From contig NZ_PQSR01000001.1 of NCBI RefSeq assembly GCF_002920635.1, positions 172,344-236,343 of the forward strand: a stretch of DNA of 64,000 bases, read 5' to 3'. The notes under the pieces were generated by a model that saw only the letters and a program-made list of their open reading frames with translations, was not told the DNA's origin and made no database searches. The DNA is from Streptomyces sp. Ru72 (GTDB lineage Bacteria > Actinomycetota > Actinomycetes > Streptomycetales > Streptomycetaceae). Position numbers and translations under genes: made by a program. Positions 43,823 to 54,682 of the stretch are shown here, in pieces (position 1 is the stretch's first letter; each line of letters starts with the position of its first letter).

Positions 43823-44887
43823 TCACCGGTAGCGCAGCAGCAGCATCGCGGCGTCGTCCTGGAGCGGGCCGTTCACGTGCTGGAGCAGGTCCTGGCGCAG
43901 GGTTTCCAGCGCGGTCTCGGGGTCCGGTTCCTTGAGCAGGTGGGCGCGTTCGGTGAGTGGATAGAAGCGGCCGTCGGTGTCGCGTGCCTCGATGATTCCG
44001 TCGGTGTACAGCAGGAGTTGGTCGCCGGGGAGGAAGTCGGTGTCGAACGGCTCCGGTTCGGCCGGGCCGTGTTCGCTCAGGCCGAGCGGCAGCGCGTACG
44101 CGGTCGGTTCGGGAAGGTGCACGGTGCCGTCGGAGCGGATCACCATGGGTGCGGGGTGGCCGAAGTTGAGGAAGGTGGCCTGGTGCCCGCTCACCTCGAC
44201 CAGGACGGCGGTGACGAACTTCTCGCCGTCCAGTTGCCGGGCGACCGACCGCTCGAGCCTGCGCCCCACCTGCACCAGGTCCGCTTCGTCCAGCGCGGCC
44301 TCCCGGAAGGCCCCGAGGACCACGGCCGCGGTCTCCACCGCCTCCAGCCCTTTGCCCTGGACGTCCCCCACGACGACCCGTACACCCTGGGGCGCGGCGA
44401 CGACTTCGTACAGGTCTCCGCCGATCCGGGCCTCGGCGACGGCGGAGGTGTAGGAGACGGCTGCCCGCAGACGGCCGGCCAGACGCGGTACCGGCTTGAG
44501 CAGCACCCGCTGGGCCGCCTCGGCGATCGACCGGACGCTGTCCAGCTCCGCCTCCCGTTTGCGGCGCATGGAGACGGCCACGAGCCCCGCGACGGTGACC
44601 CCCGCGACGGAGGCGAGGGTCATGGAGGCGCGCCGCACGTCGGTCAGGTCGTCGTACCAGGCGAGGCCGACGCAGAGCAGCAGCGCTGTCCCGCCGACGC
44701 ACGCGGTGCGTCTCCAGCCGCCCACGAGAGGGGCGAAGGCCGGTCCCAGCGACACCAGCGGCAGGAAGTGCATGGACGGGCCGGCGGCGATGTCGACGAG
44801 GGCGACCGTGGCCATCATGGCGAAGGGCAGCAGGGACAGGACGGTCGACTGGCGGTTGGTCGCGGACACGTCGGCCTCCGGCACCAT
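43823..44887 (-). CDS. Membrane-bound PP2C/SpoIIE-type phosphatase
   Basis: A 354-residue protein with four to five N-terminal membrane helices (STVLSLLPFAMMATVALVDIAA and following) and a SpoIIE-type phosphatase domain from about residue 150: EARIGGDLYEVV, VVVGDVQGKGLEAVETAAVVLG, LNFGHPAPMVI, LLYTDGIIEARD and DDAAMLLLRYR. Metal-binding Asp residues are present. Such proteins dephosphorylate anti-sigma-factor antagonists. ATG 44887 is chosen on family resemblance; its ribosome site is weak and the frame stays open to 45028. No partner gene lies beside it. Confidence 0.88.
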   Translation of the reverse strand: MVPEADVSATNRQSTVLSLLPFAMMATVALVDIAAGPSMHFLPLVSLGPAFAPLVGGWRRTACVGGTALLLCVGLAWYDDLTDVRRASMTLASVAGVTVAGLVAVSMRRKREAELDSVRSIAEAAQRVLLKPVPRLAGRLRAAVSYTSAVAEARIGGDLYEVVAAPQGVRVVVGDVQGKGLEAVETAAVVLGAFREAALDEADLVQVGRRLERSVARQLDGEKFVTAVLVEVSGHQATFLNFGHPAPMVIRSDGTVHLPEPTAYALPLGLSEHGPAEPEPFDTDFLPGDQLLLYTDGIIEARDTDGRFYPLTERAHLLKEPDPETALETLRQDLLQHVNGPLQDDAAMLLLRYR

Positions 44888-45030
44888 GGGCGGCCTGTCC
44901 CGGACGGACCAGAGGGGGACAGGTGACAGGCCACTGGAACCCTTCCCCCCGCGCTGCGGGCCTAGCACAACGCATCGTCGCAGAACGTACTTGCCGAATC
45001 TGAGAAAAAGCTTCACCGATCCTCGCAAGG

Positions 45031-45450
45031 AGTGCCGTCACCGCGGCGTCGGCACACACCCACGAGTCCTTCTCCATCGACCTGCGCCTCGCCGTGGACA
45101 AGAAGGCTCCGGCCGGCCTCGGCTTCGCCATCAGCATCGGCATGTACGCCGACGACGAGGGCAACTGCGTCTTCTCCGGTGACGACGGCTACTACGAGTT
45201 CGACATCCTCAAGGCCGGCTCCGCCTCGACCGACCCGGGTGACGCCAAGCCGCAGGGCGGCCGCAAGCCGCTGCCGAACAAGCCCGCCGGCAACACCGAG
45301 ATCGATCCGCAGGGCCACCTCGCCGAGACCGGCTCCAGCTCCGCGCTGCCGGTGATCGCCCTGGCGGGCGGCGCCGCCGTGGCCGTCGGTGCGGGTGCCG
45401 TCTTCGTCGTACGCCGCCGCAAGGCCACCGGCACCGGCATCATCGCCTGA
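45031..45450 (+). pseudogene. 5'-truncated LAETG cell-wall-anchored protein
   Basis: The 3' end is normal for a class E sortase substrate: LAETG, then SSSALPVIALAGGAAVAVGAGAVFVV and RRRKATG. Upstream in frame, AVTAASA followed by HTHESFSIDLRLAVDKKAP looks like the end of a signal peptide and a mature N-terminus, but no start codon is available before a stop at 45001-45003; the first possible start is an internal GTG at 45094. AAGGAG stands at 45027-45032. So the first 20 or so codons seem lost. The body is short, about 115 residues. The window's sortase may once have anchored it. Confidence 0.65.
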
Positions 45451-45757
45451 CCGGCATCACTCCGCGCAAAAGGAGCCGCCGTGCCGCCACACGCGGACAC
45501 GGCGGCCCCTCAGATCTGCGGGTCCTGACCCGGCGAGGTGGCCTCGCGATGTTCGCCTTCGCTGCCGTCCGCCTGGCCACCGGACAGACCATCCGCGCGC
45601 AGCCGGCGTGCCATCGCGCAACGCGCGGATGCCGACGCGAAGGTTTTCCACAGCCGCGGAGTTGTCCACAGCTCTGACGCGCCTCAACGGCCGACCTGTA
45701 CGGTCGTCCGCAGTTGATGTTCACGCGGCTGCATGGACAGCGGGGGAGGCGATCGGT
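45451..45757. other. Gene-free spacer with two DnaA-box-like motifs
   Basis: No gene. TTTTCCACA (45644-45652) and TTGTCCACA (45662-45670) stand in the same orientation, 18 bases apart; the second equals the streptomycete DnaA-box consensus. The rest shows nothing recognisable. Confidence 0.5.
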
Positions 45758-47188
45758 GTGACCGAGGTCGAGACTGGGACGGGGACGGCGAAGCCACGGC
45801 ACGCGGCCCGGATCTCCGGGGTACGCGGCTTCGCGCGGTGGCCGGTCGAGGGCTCACCGAAGGAGGAGGGCAAGGCACTGCGCGCACGGGTCCCGCGCCG
45901 GGCCCACGCCGAACTGGTGCTGGACATCGACCGCCCGGACGCGGTCACCGCCGTCGAGGAGTCCAACCGCGGCCGCCTCCCCGAGCTGACGCCCATACGC
46001 GTCGGCAGAATGGCGGCCACACCGTTCGCGTTCCTGCGCGGCTCGGCGGGCCTCATGGCCCACGACCTCGCACGCACCCCGATGACCGGCATCCGCGCCC
46101 ACATCTGCGGCGACGCCCACGCGGCGAACTTCGGCCTGTACGGGGACGCCCGTGGCGGCCTGGTCATCGACCTGAACGACTTCGACGAGACGGTGCACGG
46201 CCCCTGGGAGTGGGACCTCAAGCGGCTCGCCGCCTCGCTGGTGCTCGCCGGCCGTGAGGCCGGGGCCGACGAGGACCGGTGCCGTCAGGCGGCGCACGAC
46301 GCGGTCGGCGCCTACCGGCGCACCATGCGCCTGCTGGCCAGGCTCCCGGTCCTGGACGCCTGGAACGCGATCGCAGACGAGGAGCTCGTCTCCCACACGG
46401 ACGCCCACGACCTGCTCGGCACGCTGGAGCGGGTCTCGGAGAAGGCGCGGGCCAACACGAGCGGGCGGTTCGCGGCGAAGGCGACCGAGCCGGTCGAAGG
46501 CGGCGGCCGACGCTTCGTGGACGCGCCGCCGGTGCTGCGCCGCATACCGGACGCGGAGGCCGAGTCGGTCGCGGCGGCGCTGGAGGAGTATCTGACGACG
46601 CTGCCCGAGGACCGGCTCCCGCTTCTCGCCCGGTACGCGGTGCACGACGTGGCGTTCCGCGTCGTCGGCACGGGAAGCGTGGGCACCCGCTCCTATGTGG
46701 TGCTGCTTCTCGACCACCGAGGCGAACCGCTGGTCCTCCAGGTCAAGGAGGCCCGCCCGTCGGCCCTGCTCCCCCATCTGGCCACGTCCGGGCACCCGGT
46801 GCCGGAGGTGGAGCACGAGGGCCGCCGGGTCGTCCAGGGGCAGAAGCGCATGCAGGTCGTCAGCGACATCCTGCTGGGCTGGACGACGGTCGACGGACGC
46901 CCCTACCAGGTACGGCAGTTCCGCAACCGCAAGGGCAGCGTCGACCCGGCTGCCCTGGCCGCCGACCAGATAGACGACTACGCCCGCATGACCGGGGCGC
47001 TGCTGGCCCGCGCCCACAGCCACAGCGCCGACCCGCGCCTGATCTCGGGCTACTGCGGCAAGAACGAGGAACTGGACGAGGCGGCAGCGGCGTTCGCCGT
47101 GGCGTACGCGGACCGCACGGAGGCGGATCACGCGGCACTGGTGGCGGCGGTGCGGAGTGGGCGGATCGCGGGGGAGATGGGGGTCTGA
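45758..47188 (+). CDS. DUF2252-family protein
   Basis: A 476-residue protein of the DUF2252 family, distant relatives of aminoglycoside-phosphotransferase-like kinases. Clear blocks are RMAATPFAFLRGSAGLMAHDLA, the GDAHAANFGLYGDARGGLVIDLNDFDE motif (kinase-like HxxN..D pattern), WEWDLKRLAASLVLAGREAG, and LQVKEARPSALL. No experimental function is known for most members. Start GTG 45758 is chosen because GGAGG lies eight bases upstream; the open frame upstream has no family resemblance. Confidence 0.9.
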   Translation: MTEVETGTGTAKPRHAARISGVRGFARWPVEGSPKEEGKALRARVPRRAHAELVLDIDRPDAVTAVEESNRGRLPELTPIRVGRMAATPFAFLRGSAGLMAHDLARTPMTGIRAHICGDAHAANFGLYGDARGGLVIDLNDFDETVHGPWEWDLKRLAASLVLAGREAGADEDRCRQAAHDAVGAYRRTMRLLARLPVLDAWNAIADEELVSHTDAHDLLGTLERVSEKARANTSGRFAAKATEPVEGGGRRFVDAPPVLRRIPDAEAESVAAALEEYLTTLPEDRLPLLARYAVHDVAFRVVGTGSVGTRSYVVLLLDHRGEPLVLQVKEARPSALLPHLATSGHPVPEVEHEGRRVVQGQKRMQVVSDILLGWTTVDGRPYQVRQFRNRKGSVDPAALAADQIDDYARMTGALLARAHSHSADPRLISGYCGKNEELDEAAAAFAVAYADRTEADHAALVAAVRSGRIAGEMGV

Positions 47189-47307
47189 GGGGCCGGGGGA
47201 GAGGGGGAGGGGAGGGGAGGGAGGCCCCAAGAGCGTCGATCTGCTGTGCATCCCCGACCTCACCGGACCACGGCAGAGCCCCCTCGACCGTGTCTTACGC
47301 TGGTGCG

Positions 47308-48177
47308 GTGACGACGCCCGATGCCGAGCAGAGCCAGACCGTGTCCGGGACCGATGAGCCGGTGGCCGAGGGCACCGGCTCGGGCGGGGCCGGGGGTGCC
47401 GGGGCGCGGCCTGAGGAGCGGCTGGAGCGGGCTGTGCGGGCCGCCGAGCAGGCGTTGATCGAGTACGAGATCGCCGTGGAGACCTTCCGTGTGGAGGTCG
47501 AGAACTTCTCCCGGTTGCACCACCAGAAGCTCGGCCCCGTGTACGCGCGCCTGGAGGAGCTGGACGCGGAGATCGCCGAGGCGCGGGCCGCCCGCACCCA
47601 GGACCCGGAGGACATACGCCGGGCCCATGAGGCACGTGCCCGGGTCCTGCCGATGCCGGGCGTGGAGGAGCTGTTCCACGGCTGGATGGACTCCGGCGGG
47701 CTGTTCCCGGAGGCGCAGGCCATGCTGACGGACCAGCCCGTGCGGCCTCCGCAGCGCGTGCGGCCCAGCGAGGAGGCCCGCAAGCTCTACCGCGAGCTGG
47801 CCCGCAAGGCCCACCCCGACCTCGCCCAGGACGAGGACGAGCGCAAGCGGCGGGACGAGTTCATCGCCCGGGTCAACGCCGCCTACGCCCGCGGTGACGA
47901 GGTGCTGCTGCGGGAGCTGTCCGAGGAGTGGGCCGCCGGCCCTGTCCCGGAGGAGCGTCGGCCGAGTCACAGCGAAGAGCTCTACGCCCGTCTCGAGTGG
48001 CTCTCCCGGCGCAAGGAACTGCTCACGCTGGTGGCCCGGGAACTGGAGGAGGGTGCGATCGGCTCGATGCTGCGGCTGGCCCCCGACGACCCGGACGGTC
48101 TCCTCGAGGAGATCGCGGAGCAGCTGCTGGCCCAGGTCGCGCAGAAGGAAGCCGAGCTGGAGGCGCTGCGCGGCTGA
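47308..48177 (+). CDS. J-domain (DnaJ-like) protein
   Basis: A 289-residue soluble protein. An N-terminal coiled-coil-prone region (ERAVRAAEQALIEYEIAVETFRVEVENFSRLHHQ and ELDAEIAEARAARTQ) leads to a J-domain at about residues 150-205 with the HPD tripeptide in ARKAHPDLAQDEDE and VNAAYARGDEVLLREL. A Glu-rich C-terminal helix ends the chain. The J-domain would stimulate an Hsp70; there are no DnaJ Cys or Gly/Phe regions. GTG 47308 stands six bases after a TACGCT element, consistent with a leaderless message. Confidence 0.85.
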   Translation: MTTPDAEQSQTVSGTDEPVAEGTGSGGAGGAGARPEERLERAVRAAEQALIEYEIAVETFRVEVENFSRLHHQKLGPVYARLEELDAEIAEARAARTQDPEDIRRAHEARARVLPMPGVEELFHGWMDSGGLFPEAQAMLTDQPVRPPQRVRPSEEARKLYRELARKAHPDLAQDEDERKRRDEFIARVNAAYARGDEVLLRELSEEWAAGPVPEERRPSHSEELYARLEWLSRRKELLTLVARELEEGAIGSMLRLAPDDPDGLLEEIAEQLLAQVAQKEAELEALRG

Positions 48178-48238
48178 GCGCACCGCTGCGGTCGGCGATG
48201 GCGGGCACGTCCGCGTCGGCGTCGGGTAGCGTCGGGGT

Positions 48239-48586
48239 ATGCATTTCGGAGCTGGTGTGCCCACGGTCGAGGTCGCGGACCTCAAGGACGACGACTTCCT
48301 GCTGGACGTCCGTGAGGACGACGAGTGGCGGGCGGGTCACGCCGAGGGGGCGCTGCACATCCCCCTCAGTGAGTTCGTCGCCCGCTACGGTGAGTTCACC
48401 GAGGCGGCGCCGCAGGACGGCCGGGTGCATGTGATCTGCCGTTCCGGGGGCCGTTCGGCTCAGGTGGCGATGTACCTGGTCCAGCAGGGCATCGACGCGG
48501 TGAACGTCGACGGCGGCATGCAGGTGTGGGCCGCCGAGGGCCGACCGGTCGTGGACGCCAAGGGCGAGCCCGGCATCGTGCTGTAG
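48239..48586 (+). CDS. Single-domain rhodanese-like protein
   Basis: A 115-residue rhodanese domain with LLDVREDDEWRAGHAEGALHIPL and the active-site loop VICRSGGRSAQ, whose Cys carries persulfide sulfur. The length is typical of one-domain sulfurtransferases. The TAGCGT element six bases before ATG 48239 suggests leaderless expression. It converges on the acyl-CoA dehydrogenase gene. Confidence 0.93.
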   Translation: MHFGAGVPTVEVADLKDDDFLLDVREDDEWRAGHAEGALHIPLSEFVARYGEFTEAAPQDGRVHVICRSGGRSAQVAMYLVQQGIDAVNVDGGMQVWAAEGRPVVDAKGEPGIVL

Positions 48587-48726
48587 TACGGCCCTGGGAG
48601 GCCGTGCCGCAGGCCGGGCCTGGGGCGTCGGGTCGGACTCCGGGGCTGGGACGTAGGCCCGCCGTGCGGCTCTGGCACGTCGGGCTGCAGTCCGGCCGGG
48701 GATTTTTGCGAGCGGGGTCGCCCCGC

Positions 48727-49808
48727 TCAGCCCAGGGGGTGCGCCGCCAGCAGGTCGCCCAGGGTCTCCTCGTGTGCCGCCGCGGGGCCGAGTGACAGCT
48801 CCAGGTGCTTGGCCCAGGCGTGGTACCGGTGCAGGGGGTAGTCGGTGTCGGCGCCGAAGCCGCCGTGCAGATGCTGCGACGTCTGCACCACCCGCCGTAC
48901 GCCCTCCGCAGCCCAGATCTTCGCCACCGCCACGTCGCCGGCCGCCGGCAGCGCTCCCGCCGTGCCGGACGTGATCCTCCATGCGGCCTGCCAGAGTGTG
49001 GCCTCCATGGCCCGCAGGTCCATGTACCGGTCGGCGGCCTGCATCGCGACCGCCTGGAAGGTGGCGATGGGGTGGCCGAACTGTTCCCGCTTGCCGGCGT
49101 ACTCGCTTGTCATCCTGAGCGTGGCCTCGGCGAGGCCGAGTGCCAGCGCGCACGTCCCGGTGGTGAGCAGCAGGCGCAGCCACTCCCAGGCTCCCTCGGT
49201 GTCGAGTACATACCGCTCGGCGATCCGTGCCGATTCCAGCCGCAGCTCGGCGAGCCGCTCCCCGGTCGTGGAGAGCTGCTCGGCGAGAACGGCGCCCTCG
49301 TGCGTACGCGGCACCAGGGCGAGGACGGCGCGGCCGGCGTCGTCGTGTGTCCCTTCCAGCACCCAGGTGTCGCCCTCCTGCTGTGCCGCCACTGCGAGTT
49401 CGGCGGGGTCGTGCCCGGTCCGGCCGTGTGCGGCGACCGTGAGGACCGTCTTGCCCCGGCCGGTCCGCGTGAGCAGTTCCTCCTTCAACTCGGCGCTGCC
49501 GTAGGTCTGTACGGCGACCGCTGCCGTCGTGTTCGCCAGTAGCGGCACTCGCGCGAGCACCTTGGCCGATTCCCGCAGCACCAGGCAGAGGGCGATCGTG
49601 TCGAGACCCGCGCCGCCGTACTTCCCGTCCAGCAGCAGGCTGAGCGGTCCGCGTCGGCGAGCCGCGCCCACAGCGCCCGGTCGAAGTCGTGGGCGACAGC
49701 GCCGGCGGTCAGTGCGGGGCTGGGCACTCCGTCCGGCGCGACCCCGGCGAACACGGCCCTCGCCGCCTCGACTGCCGCCTGCTGCTCCTCGCTGAAGGTG
49801 AAGTCCAC
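48727..49808 (-). pseudogene. Acyl-CoA dehydrogenase, interrupted by one frameshift
   Basis: Two minus-strand frames together make one family member of about 360 residues. The first runs from GTG 49808 (DFTFSEEQQAAVEAARAVFAG, AGGAGG seven bases upstream) to RALWARLADAD. The second resumes at LSLLLDGKYGGAGLDTIALC and runs through ATLRMTSEYAGKREQFGHP to the stop. The frames join if one base is added at 49645-49646. The reaction would be FAD-dependent oxidation of an acyl-CoA with electron transfer to ETF. It follows paaE by 125 bases and may belong to the paa transcript. Either a recent mutation or a sequencing error explains the break. Confidence 0.8.
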
Positions 49809-49933
49809 GGCCTGTCCTCCTGGCGGTCCGCTGAACTGACGGTCCGTCAAGATAGAACAGGTTCCAGACGAAGGGAACGGTCCGCGGACAGGTCCTTCCC
49901 GGAAACACCGTGCAGCGGCTCCGGGGGGAGCGC

Positions 49934-50998
49934 TCACCGGTCGAAGTCCAGCTCCACCGTCTCCGTGACCGGATGCGACTGGCACGCCAGCACATATCCG
50001 GCCTCCGTCTCCTCCGGCTCGAGCGCGAAGTTGCGGTCCATCCGTACCTCTCCCGAGACCAGGAACGCCCGGCAGGTCCCGCACACCCCGCCCTTGCAGG
50101 CGTAGGGCGCATCAGGACGGTTGCGCAGCACCGTCTCCAGCAGGGACTCGCCGTCGTGGACCGGCCAGGTGCCGCCGCGTCCGTCGAGCCGCGCGGTCAC
50201 CCTGCTGTGCGCGGGGGCGGGAGCGGATGGCGTTGCCACGGCTCCGTCGTCCACATGGAAGATCTCCTCGTGGATCCGCGCCCGCGGCACTCCCAGGCCG
50301 CGCAGCGCCCGCTCCGCCGACTGCACCAGGCCGAACGGTCCGCACAGGAACCAGCCGGCGACCTCCTCCACCGGCAGCAGCGCCGGCACCAGCCGGGCCA
50401 GCCGGTCCTGATCGAGCCGCCCGGAGGGCAGTCCCGCCTGCTGTTCCTCCCGGGAGAGCACCGTGACCAGCTGGAACCGCTCGGGGTAGCGGTCCTTGAG
50501 GTCGGCGACCTCCTCCAGGAACATCGTCGAGGCCGTCGTGCGGTCGCTGCGTATGAGGCAGAACCGCGCGGTGGGCTCCCGCTCCAGGAGTGTCGTCACG
50601 ATCGACAGTACGGGGGTGATGCCGCTGCCGCCCACCACGGCCGCGTACAGCCCGGGTGCCGGCTCGAGTGTGAACCGTCCCGCCGGTGTCATCACCTCCA
50701 GCTCGTCCCCCTCGGCGATCTCCTTGAGCGCGTAGGTGGAGAAGGCTCCGCCCTCGACCAGCCGCACCCCGACCCGCAGCGTGTGCGGACCTTCTTCGTC
50801 CGGTGCCGGAGCGGGAGAGCAGATCGAGTACGTACGCCGTATCTCCCTGCCGTCGGCGGTGCGGCGCAGCGCGAGGTGCTGACCGGGCGTGTGCCGGTAT
50901 TCCTCGCGCAGTGCGGGTGGCACGGCGAGGGTCAGGGCCACGGAGTCGTCTGTGAGCGGCTCCACCGAGGCCACCGGGAGCAGGTGGAACCGGGCCAT
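49934..50998 (-). CDS. paaE: Phenylacetyl-CoA epoxidase reductase PaaE
   Basis: A 354-residue reductase that passes electrons from NADPH through FAD and a 2Fe-2S centre to the PaaA oxygenase. The FAD/NAD part contains RRTYSICSPAP and VVGGSGITPVLS; the C-terminal plant-type ferredoxin domain has the four cysteines in CKGGVCGTCRAF and VLACQSHP. ATG 50998 overlaps the paaD stop (TGATG) with AAGGAG five bases upstream; a GTG three bases earlier is less likely. Last gene of paaABCDE. Confidence 0.95.
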   Translation of the reverse strand: MARFHLLPVASVEPLTDDSVALTLAVPPALREEYRHTPGQHLALRRTADGREIRRTYSICSPAPAPDEEGPHTLRVGVRLVEGGAFSTYALKEIAEGDELEVMTPAGRFTLEPAPGLYAAVVGGSGITPVLSIVTTLLEREPTARFCLIRSDRTTASTMFLEEVADLKDRYPERFQLVTVLSREEQQAGLPSGRLDQDRLARLVPALLPVEEVAGWFLCGPFGLVQSAERALRGLGVPRARIHEEIFHVDDGAVATPSAPAPAHSRVTARLDGRGGTWPVHDGESLLETVLRNRPDAPYACKGGVCGTCRAFLVSGEVRMDRNFALEPEETEAGYVLACQSHPVTETVELDFDR

Positions 50999-51540
50999 CA
51001 CAACTCCTTGAAGTGGTCGAACGGCTCACGGCAGGCGAGGCAGCGGCGCAGCGCCTTGCACGCGGTGGATGAGAAACGGCTGAGCAGTTCGGTCTCGGCG
51101 GACCCGCAGGACGGGCAGCGCACGGGGGCGTCCGCCTCGGCGGAGTCGGTCACTGCACGGGTCGGGCCCAGCTCCACGGGCACCGGGCCCGATGTGTGCC
51201 GTCCGCGGACGCGAGGGGGCGCTATCCCGAACTCCTGCAGTTTGCGGCGGCCCTCATCGGAGATGTCGTCCGTCGACCAGGCGGGGCTGAGGACCGTGCG
51301 TACGACGACCTTCCGTACGCCGTGCTCGCGCAGCACCCGCTCTATGTCCACGGACATCGTTTCGAGCGCGGGGCATCCTGTGTACGTCGGGGTCAGCTCG
51401 ACCTCCACCGCGTCCGTGCCGCGCACACGGACGGACCGCAGAACGCCCAGCTCCTCCAGGGTGAGCACGGGCAGTTCCGGGTCGGGGACGGAGCCGGCGA
51501 GCCGGCGCAGTTCCTCCTCGAGGGCTGTGGCCGTCACCAT
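50998..51540 (-). CDS. paaD: PaaD, maturation factor of the epoxidase
   Basis: A 180-residue MIP18/DUF59-family protein needed for maturation of the epoxidase complex. It shows SVPDPELPVLTLEELGVLRSV, TYTGCPALETM and, near the end, a zinc-ribbon-like CPSCGS...CLAC pair of CxxC motifs. It overlaps paaC by seven bases and paaE by one. Confidence 0.94.
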   Translation of the reverse strand: MVTATALEEELRRLAGSVPDPELPVLTLEELGVLRSVRVRGTDAVEVELTPTYTGCPALETMSVDIERVLREHGVRKVVVRTVLSPAWSTDDISDEGRRKLQEFGIAPPRVRGRHTSGPVPVELGPTRAVTDSAEADAPVRCPSCGSAETELLSRFSSTACKALRRCLACREPFDHFKEL

Positions 51541-52253
51541 GACGCCCCCGGGTGACTGCGGTGCAGATGCTGCATCTCGGCGAGCATCCGTCCGAACGGT
51601 TCGGTGTGCAGGCCCTGCCGTCCCGCGCCCGCGGTCCACGCCCCGGTACGCGGCCCCTGGGGGACTTCGAGGGTGGCCCGGCGCAGGATGTCGCCGACCG
51701 AGTCCAGCCAGGCCTGCTCGATGCCGGTCCAGTCGGCGTCCACGCCCTCCACCGGCTGGAACATCTCTCCCGTGTACCGCCACAGTGCCTCGCACGCGCG
51801 ACGCATCCGTTCATGGCTGATGTCGGTGCCGTCGCCGAGCCGCAACGTCCACTGTTCGGCGTGGTCCTGGTGGTAGGTGACCTCCTTGACCGCCTTGGCG
51901 GCGAGGCCCCCGAACTCGCTGTCCCCGGTGGCGAGTTCGCTGTACAGGAGCCGCTGGTAGGTCGAGAAGTACAGCTGGCGGGCGATGGTGTGCGCGAAGT
52001 CGCCGTTCGGCTGTTCCACCAGCTGCAGGTTGCGGAAGGCGCGCTCCTCGCGCAGGTAGGCCAGCTCGTCCTCGTCGCCCACCATGGACAGCAGCACCCT
52101 GGCCTGGCCCAGCAGGTCGAGGGCGATGTTGGCCAGGGCGACCTCCTCCTCCAGTACCGGCGCGTGGCCCGCCCACTCCCCCAGGCGGTGCGAGAGCACC
52201 AGGGCGTCGTCGCCGAGTGCCAGGGCGGCGGCCGTGTGCACGGTGACGGTCAC
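51534..52253 (-). CDS. paaC: PaaC, structural subunit of phenylacetyl-CoA epoxidase
   Basis: A 239-residue ferritin-like four-helix protein that pairs with PaaA and stabilises it. Typical segments: ALGDDALVLSHRLGEWAG, EEVALANIALDLLGQARVL and VTYHQDHAEQWTLRLGDGT. It retains few metal ligands. Start GTG 52253 overlaps the paaB stop (GTGA). Confidence 0.95.
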   Translation of the reverse strand: MTVTVHTAAALALGDDALVLSHRLGEWAGHAPVLEEEVALANIALDLLGQARVLLSMVGDEDELAYLREERAFRNLQLVEQPNGDFAHTIARQLYFSTYQRLLYSELATGDSEFGGLAAKAVKEVTYHQDHAEQWTLRLGDGTDISHERMRRACEALWRYTGEMFQPVEGVDADWTGIEQAWLDSVGDILRRATLEVPQGPRTGAWTAGAGRQGLHTEPFGRMLAEMQHLHRSHPGASW

Positions 52254-52533
52254 AGGTGCTTCACCCCTTCCGGGATCTCGTAGAACGTCGGGTGCCGGTA
52301 CGGCTTGTCGGCAGCCGGTTCGAAGAACGGGTCCTTCTCGTCCGGTGAGGATGCGGTGATCGCGGCGGAGGGCACGACCCAGATCGAGACGCCCTCGCCG
52401 CGCCGGGTGTACAGGTCGCGGGCGTTGCGCAGGGCCAGTTCGGCGTCCGGGGCGTGCAGGCTGCCGGCGTGGGTGTGCGAAAGCCCGCGGCGTGAGCGCA
52501 CGAAGACCTCCCACAGGGGCCAGTCGGTGTTCG

Positions 52534-52537
<4 letters not shown>
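52250..52537 (-). CDS. paaB: PaaB, small subunit of phenylacetyl-CoA epoxidase
   Basis: A 95-residue protein: [51 protein letters not shown]. It bridges PaaAC units in the complex. ATG 52537 overlaps the paaA stop by four bases. Confidence 0.95.
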
Positions 52538-53529
<992 letters not shown>

Positions 53530-53558
53530 GCGGTCCCCCTGACCACTCGCCTGCTCCC

Positions 53559-53574
53559 GACCGATCGTTCGGTC
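53559..53574. promoter_or_regulatory. PaaR-type operator upstream of paaA
   Basis: GACCGATCGTTCGGTC is a perfect 16-base palindrome. Its 14-base core is the exact reverse complement of the site between paaN and paaH and fits the ACCGNNCGNNCGGT pattern I recall for the Corynebacterium PaaR motif. Confidence 0.7.
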
Positions 53575-53824
53575 CGGTCGATTCAATGGTGGGGCGGGGC
53601 GCCGTAGGGTGTCAACCGCTGTGGACGACCCGTGGCGACCGTCCGGCCGCTGTGCCGATTGGGCTGTGCGGGACCGGCGGGGCTGAGTACCGTTCGGGTG
53701 CGTGTGCCCGGCGTGCTGCGAACGGGTGAGGCGAGGCGGCGGTCCGCCGCCGAAAGGCAGGCGGTGGCCCGGTCGGCGGCACAGGGACGGCGCCACGGCA
53801 GGAGAGCTCGGGAGACGGGGCCTG

Positions 53825-54682
53825 ATGGACGCGTACGACGAGGGACCGGACGCCCGGCGGGATCGGCCGGGCGACTGTGCCGATCCGGTGTCCGCCCTGC
53901 CCGAGGGCGCCGTGACGGACGTCACCGAGGAGCAGGAGGAACAGAGGGGCACTGTGGGTGCCTCTCCCGCCGAACCCGCCGCCTCGTCGGCATCCCCCTC
54001 CCTGGAATCCCCCTCCCCGGCCTCCGCGCCCCGCACCGGCATAGCCGCCCTTTCACTCCGCTACCAGGCCGCCGCCGCGCTGGCGCTCGCGGTCGTGGCG
54101 GTCGCGGCCTGTGTGCATCTGGGCATGGTGTTCCTGCACGTAGCGCCCCCGAACACACTCACGAAGAAGCACGGCAAGGCGATCGACGACTGGATCTACC
54201 CGGAGTTCGAACAGAACTGGAAGCTGTTCGCCCCCAACCCGCTGCAGCAGGACATCGACGTCCAGGTCCGCGCCGAGGTGCGCACCCGTAGCGGCGCAGA
54301 GCGCACAACCGGCTGGTACGACCTGTCGGCGCTCGACGGCGACGCCATCCACGGCAATCTGCTGCCGAGCCACACCCAGCAGAACGAACTGCGTCGCGCC
54401 TGGGACTTCTACGTCGCCTCGCACGACGGCGACAACCGCCCGGCGGGCCTGCGCGGCGCCCTCTCCGAGGACTATCTGCGCCGCGTGGTCGTGGTCCGCC
54501 TCGGCCGGGAGCACGCGGCAGGCCGCGGCGAGACCCTCGAGAGCGTCCAGGTCCGCTCCCGCACCACCAACGTGCCGCCACCCAAGTGGAGCGACGAACA
54601 GGTCTCAGGTACGCCCGTGTACCGCCGGCTGCCGTGGTGGTCGCTTCCGGACGGCGAGCGGACGGGGGCGAGCGCCCGATGA
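53825..54682 (+). CDS. DUF5819-family membrane protein
   Basis: A 285-residue protein. An acidic, Ser/Pro-rich N-terminus of about 80 residues precedes one membrane helix ([23 protein letters not shown]), followed by an extracytoplasmic domain with [32 protein letters not shown]. Proteins of this type are paired with an HTTM-domain protein, as here, where the two genes overlap by four bases. No function is established. Confidence 0.85.
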   Translation: MDAYDEGPDARRDRPGDCADPVSALPEGAVTDVTEEQEEQRGTVGASPAEPAASSASPSLESPSPASAPRTGIAALSLRYQAAAALALAVVAVAACVHLGMVFLHVAPPNTLTKKHGKAIDDWIYPEFEQNWKLFAPNPLQQDIDVQVRAEVRTRSGAERTTGWYDLSALDGDAIHGNLLPSHTQQNELRRAWDFYVASHDGDNRPAGLRGALSEDYLRRVVVVRLGREHAAGRGETLESVQVRSRTTNVPPPKWSDEQVSGTPVYRRLPWWSLPDGERTGASAR

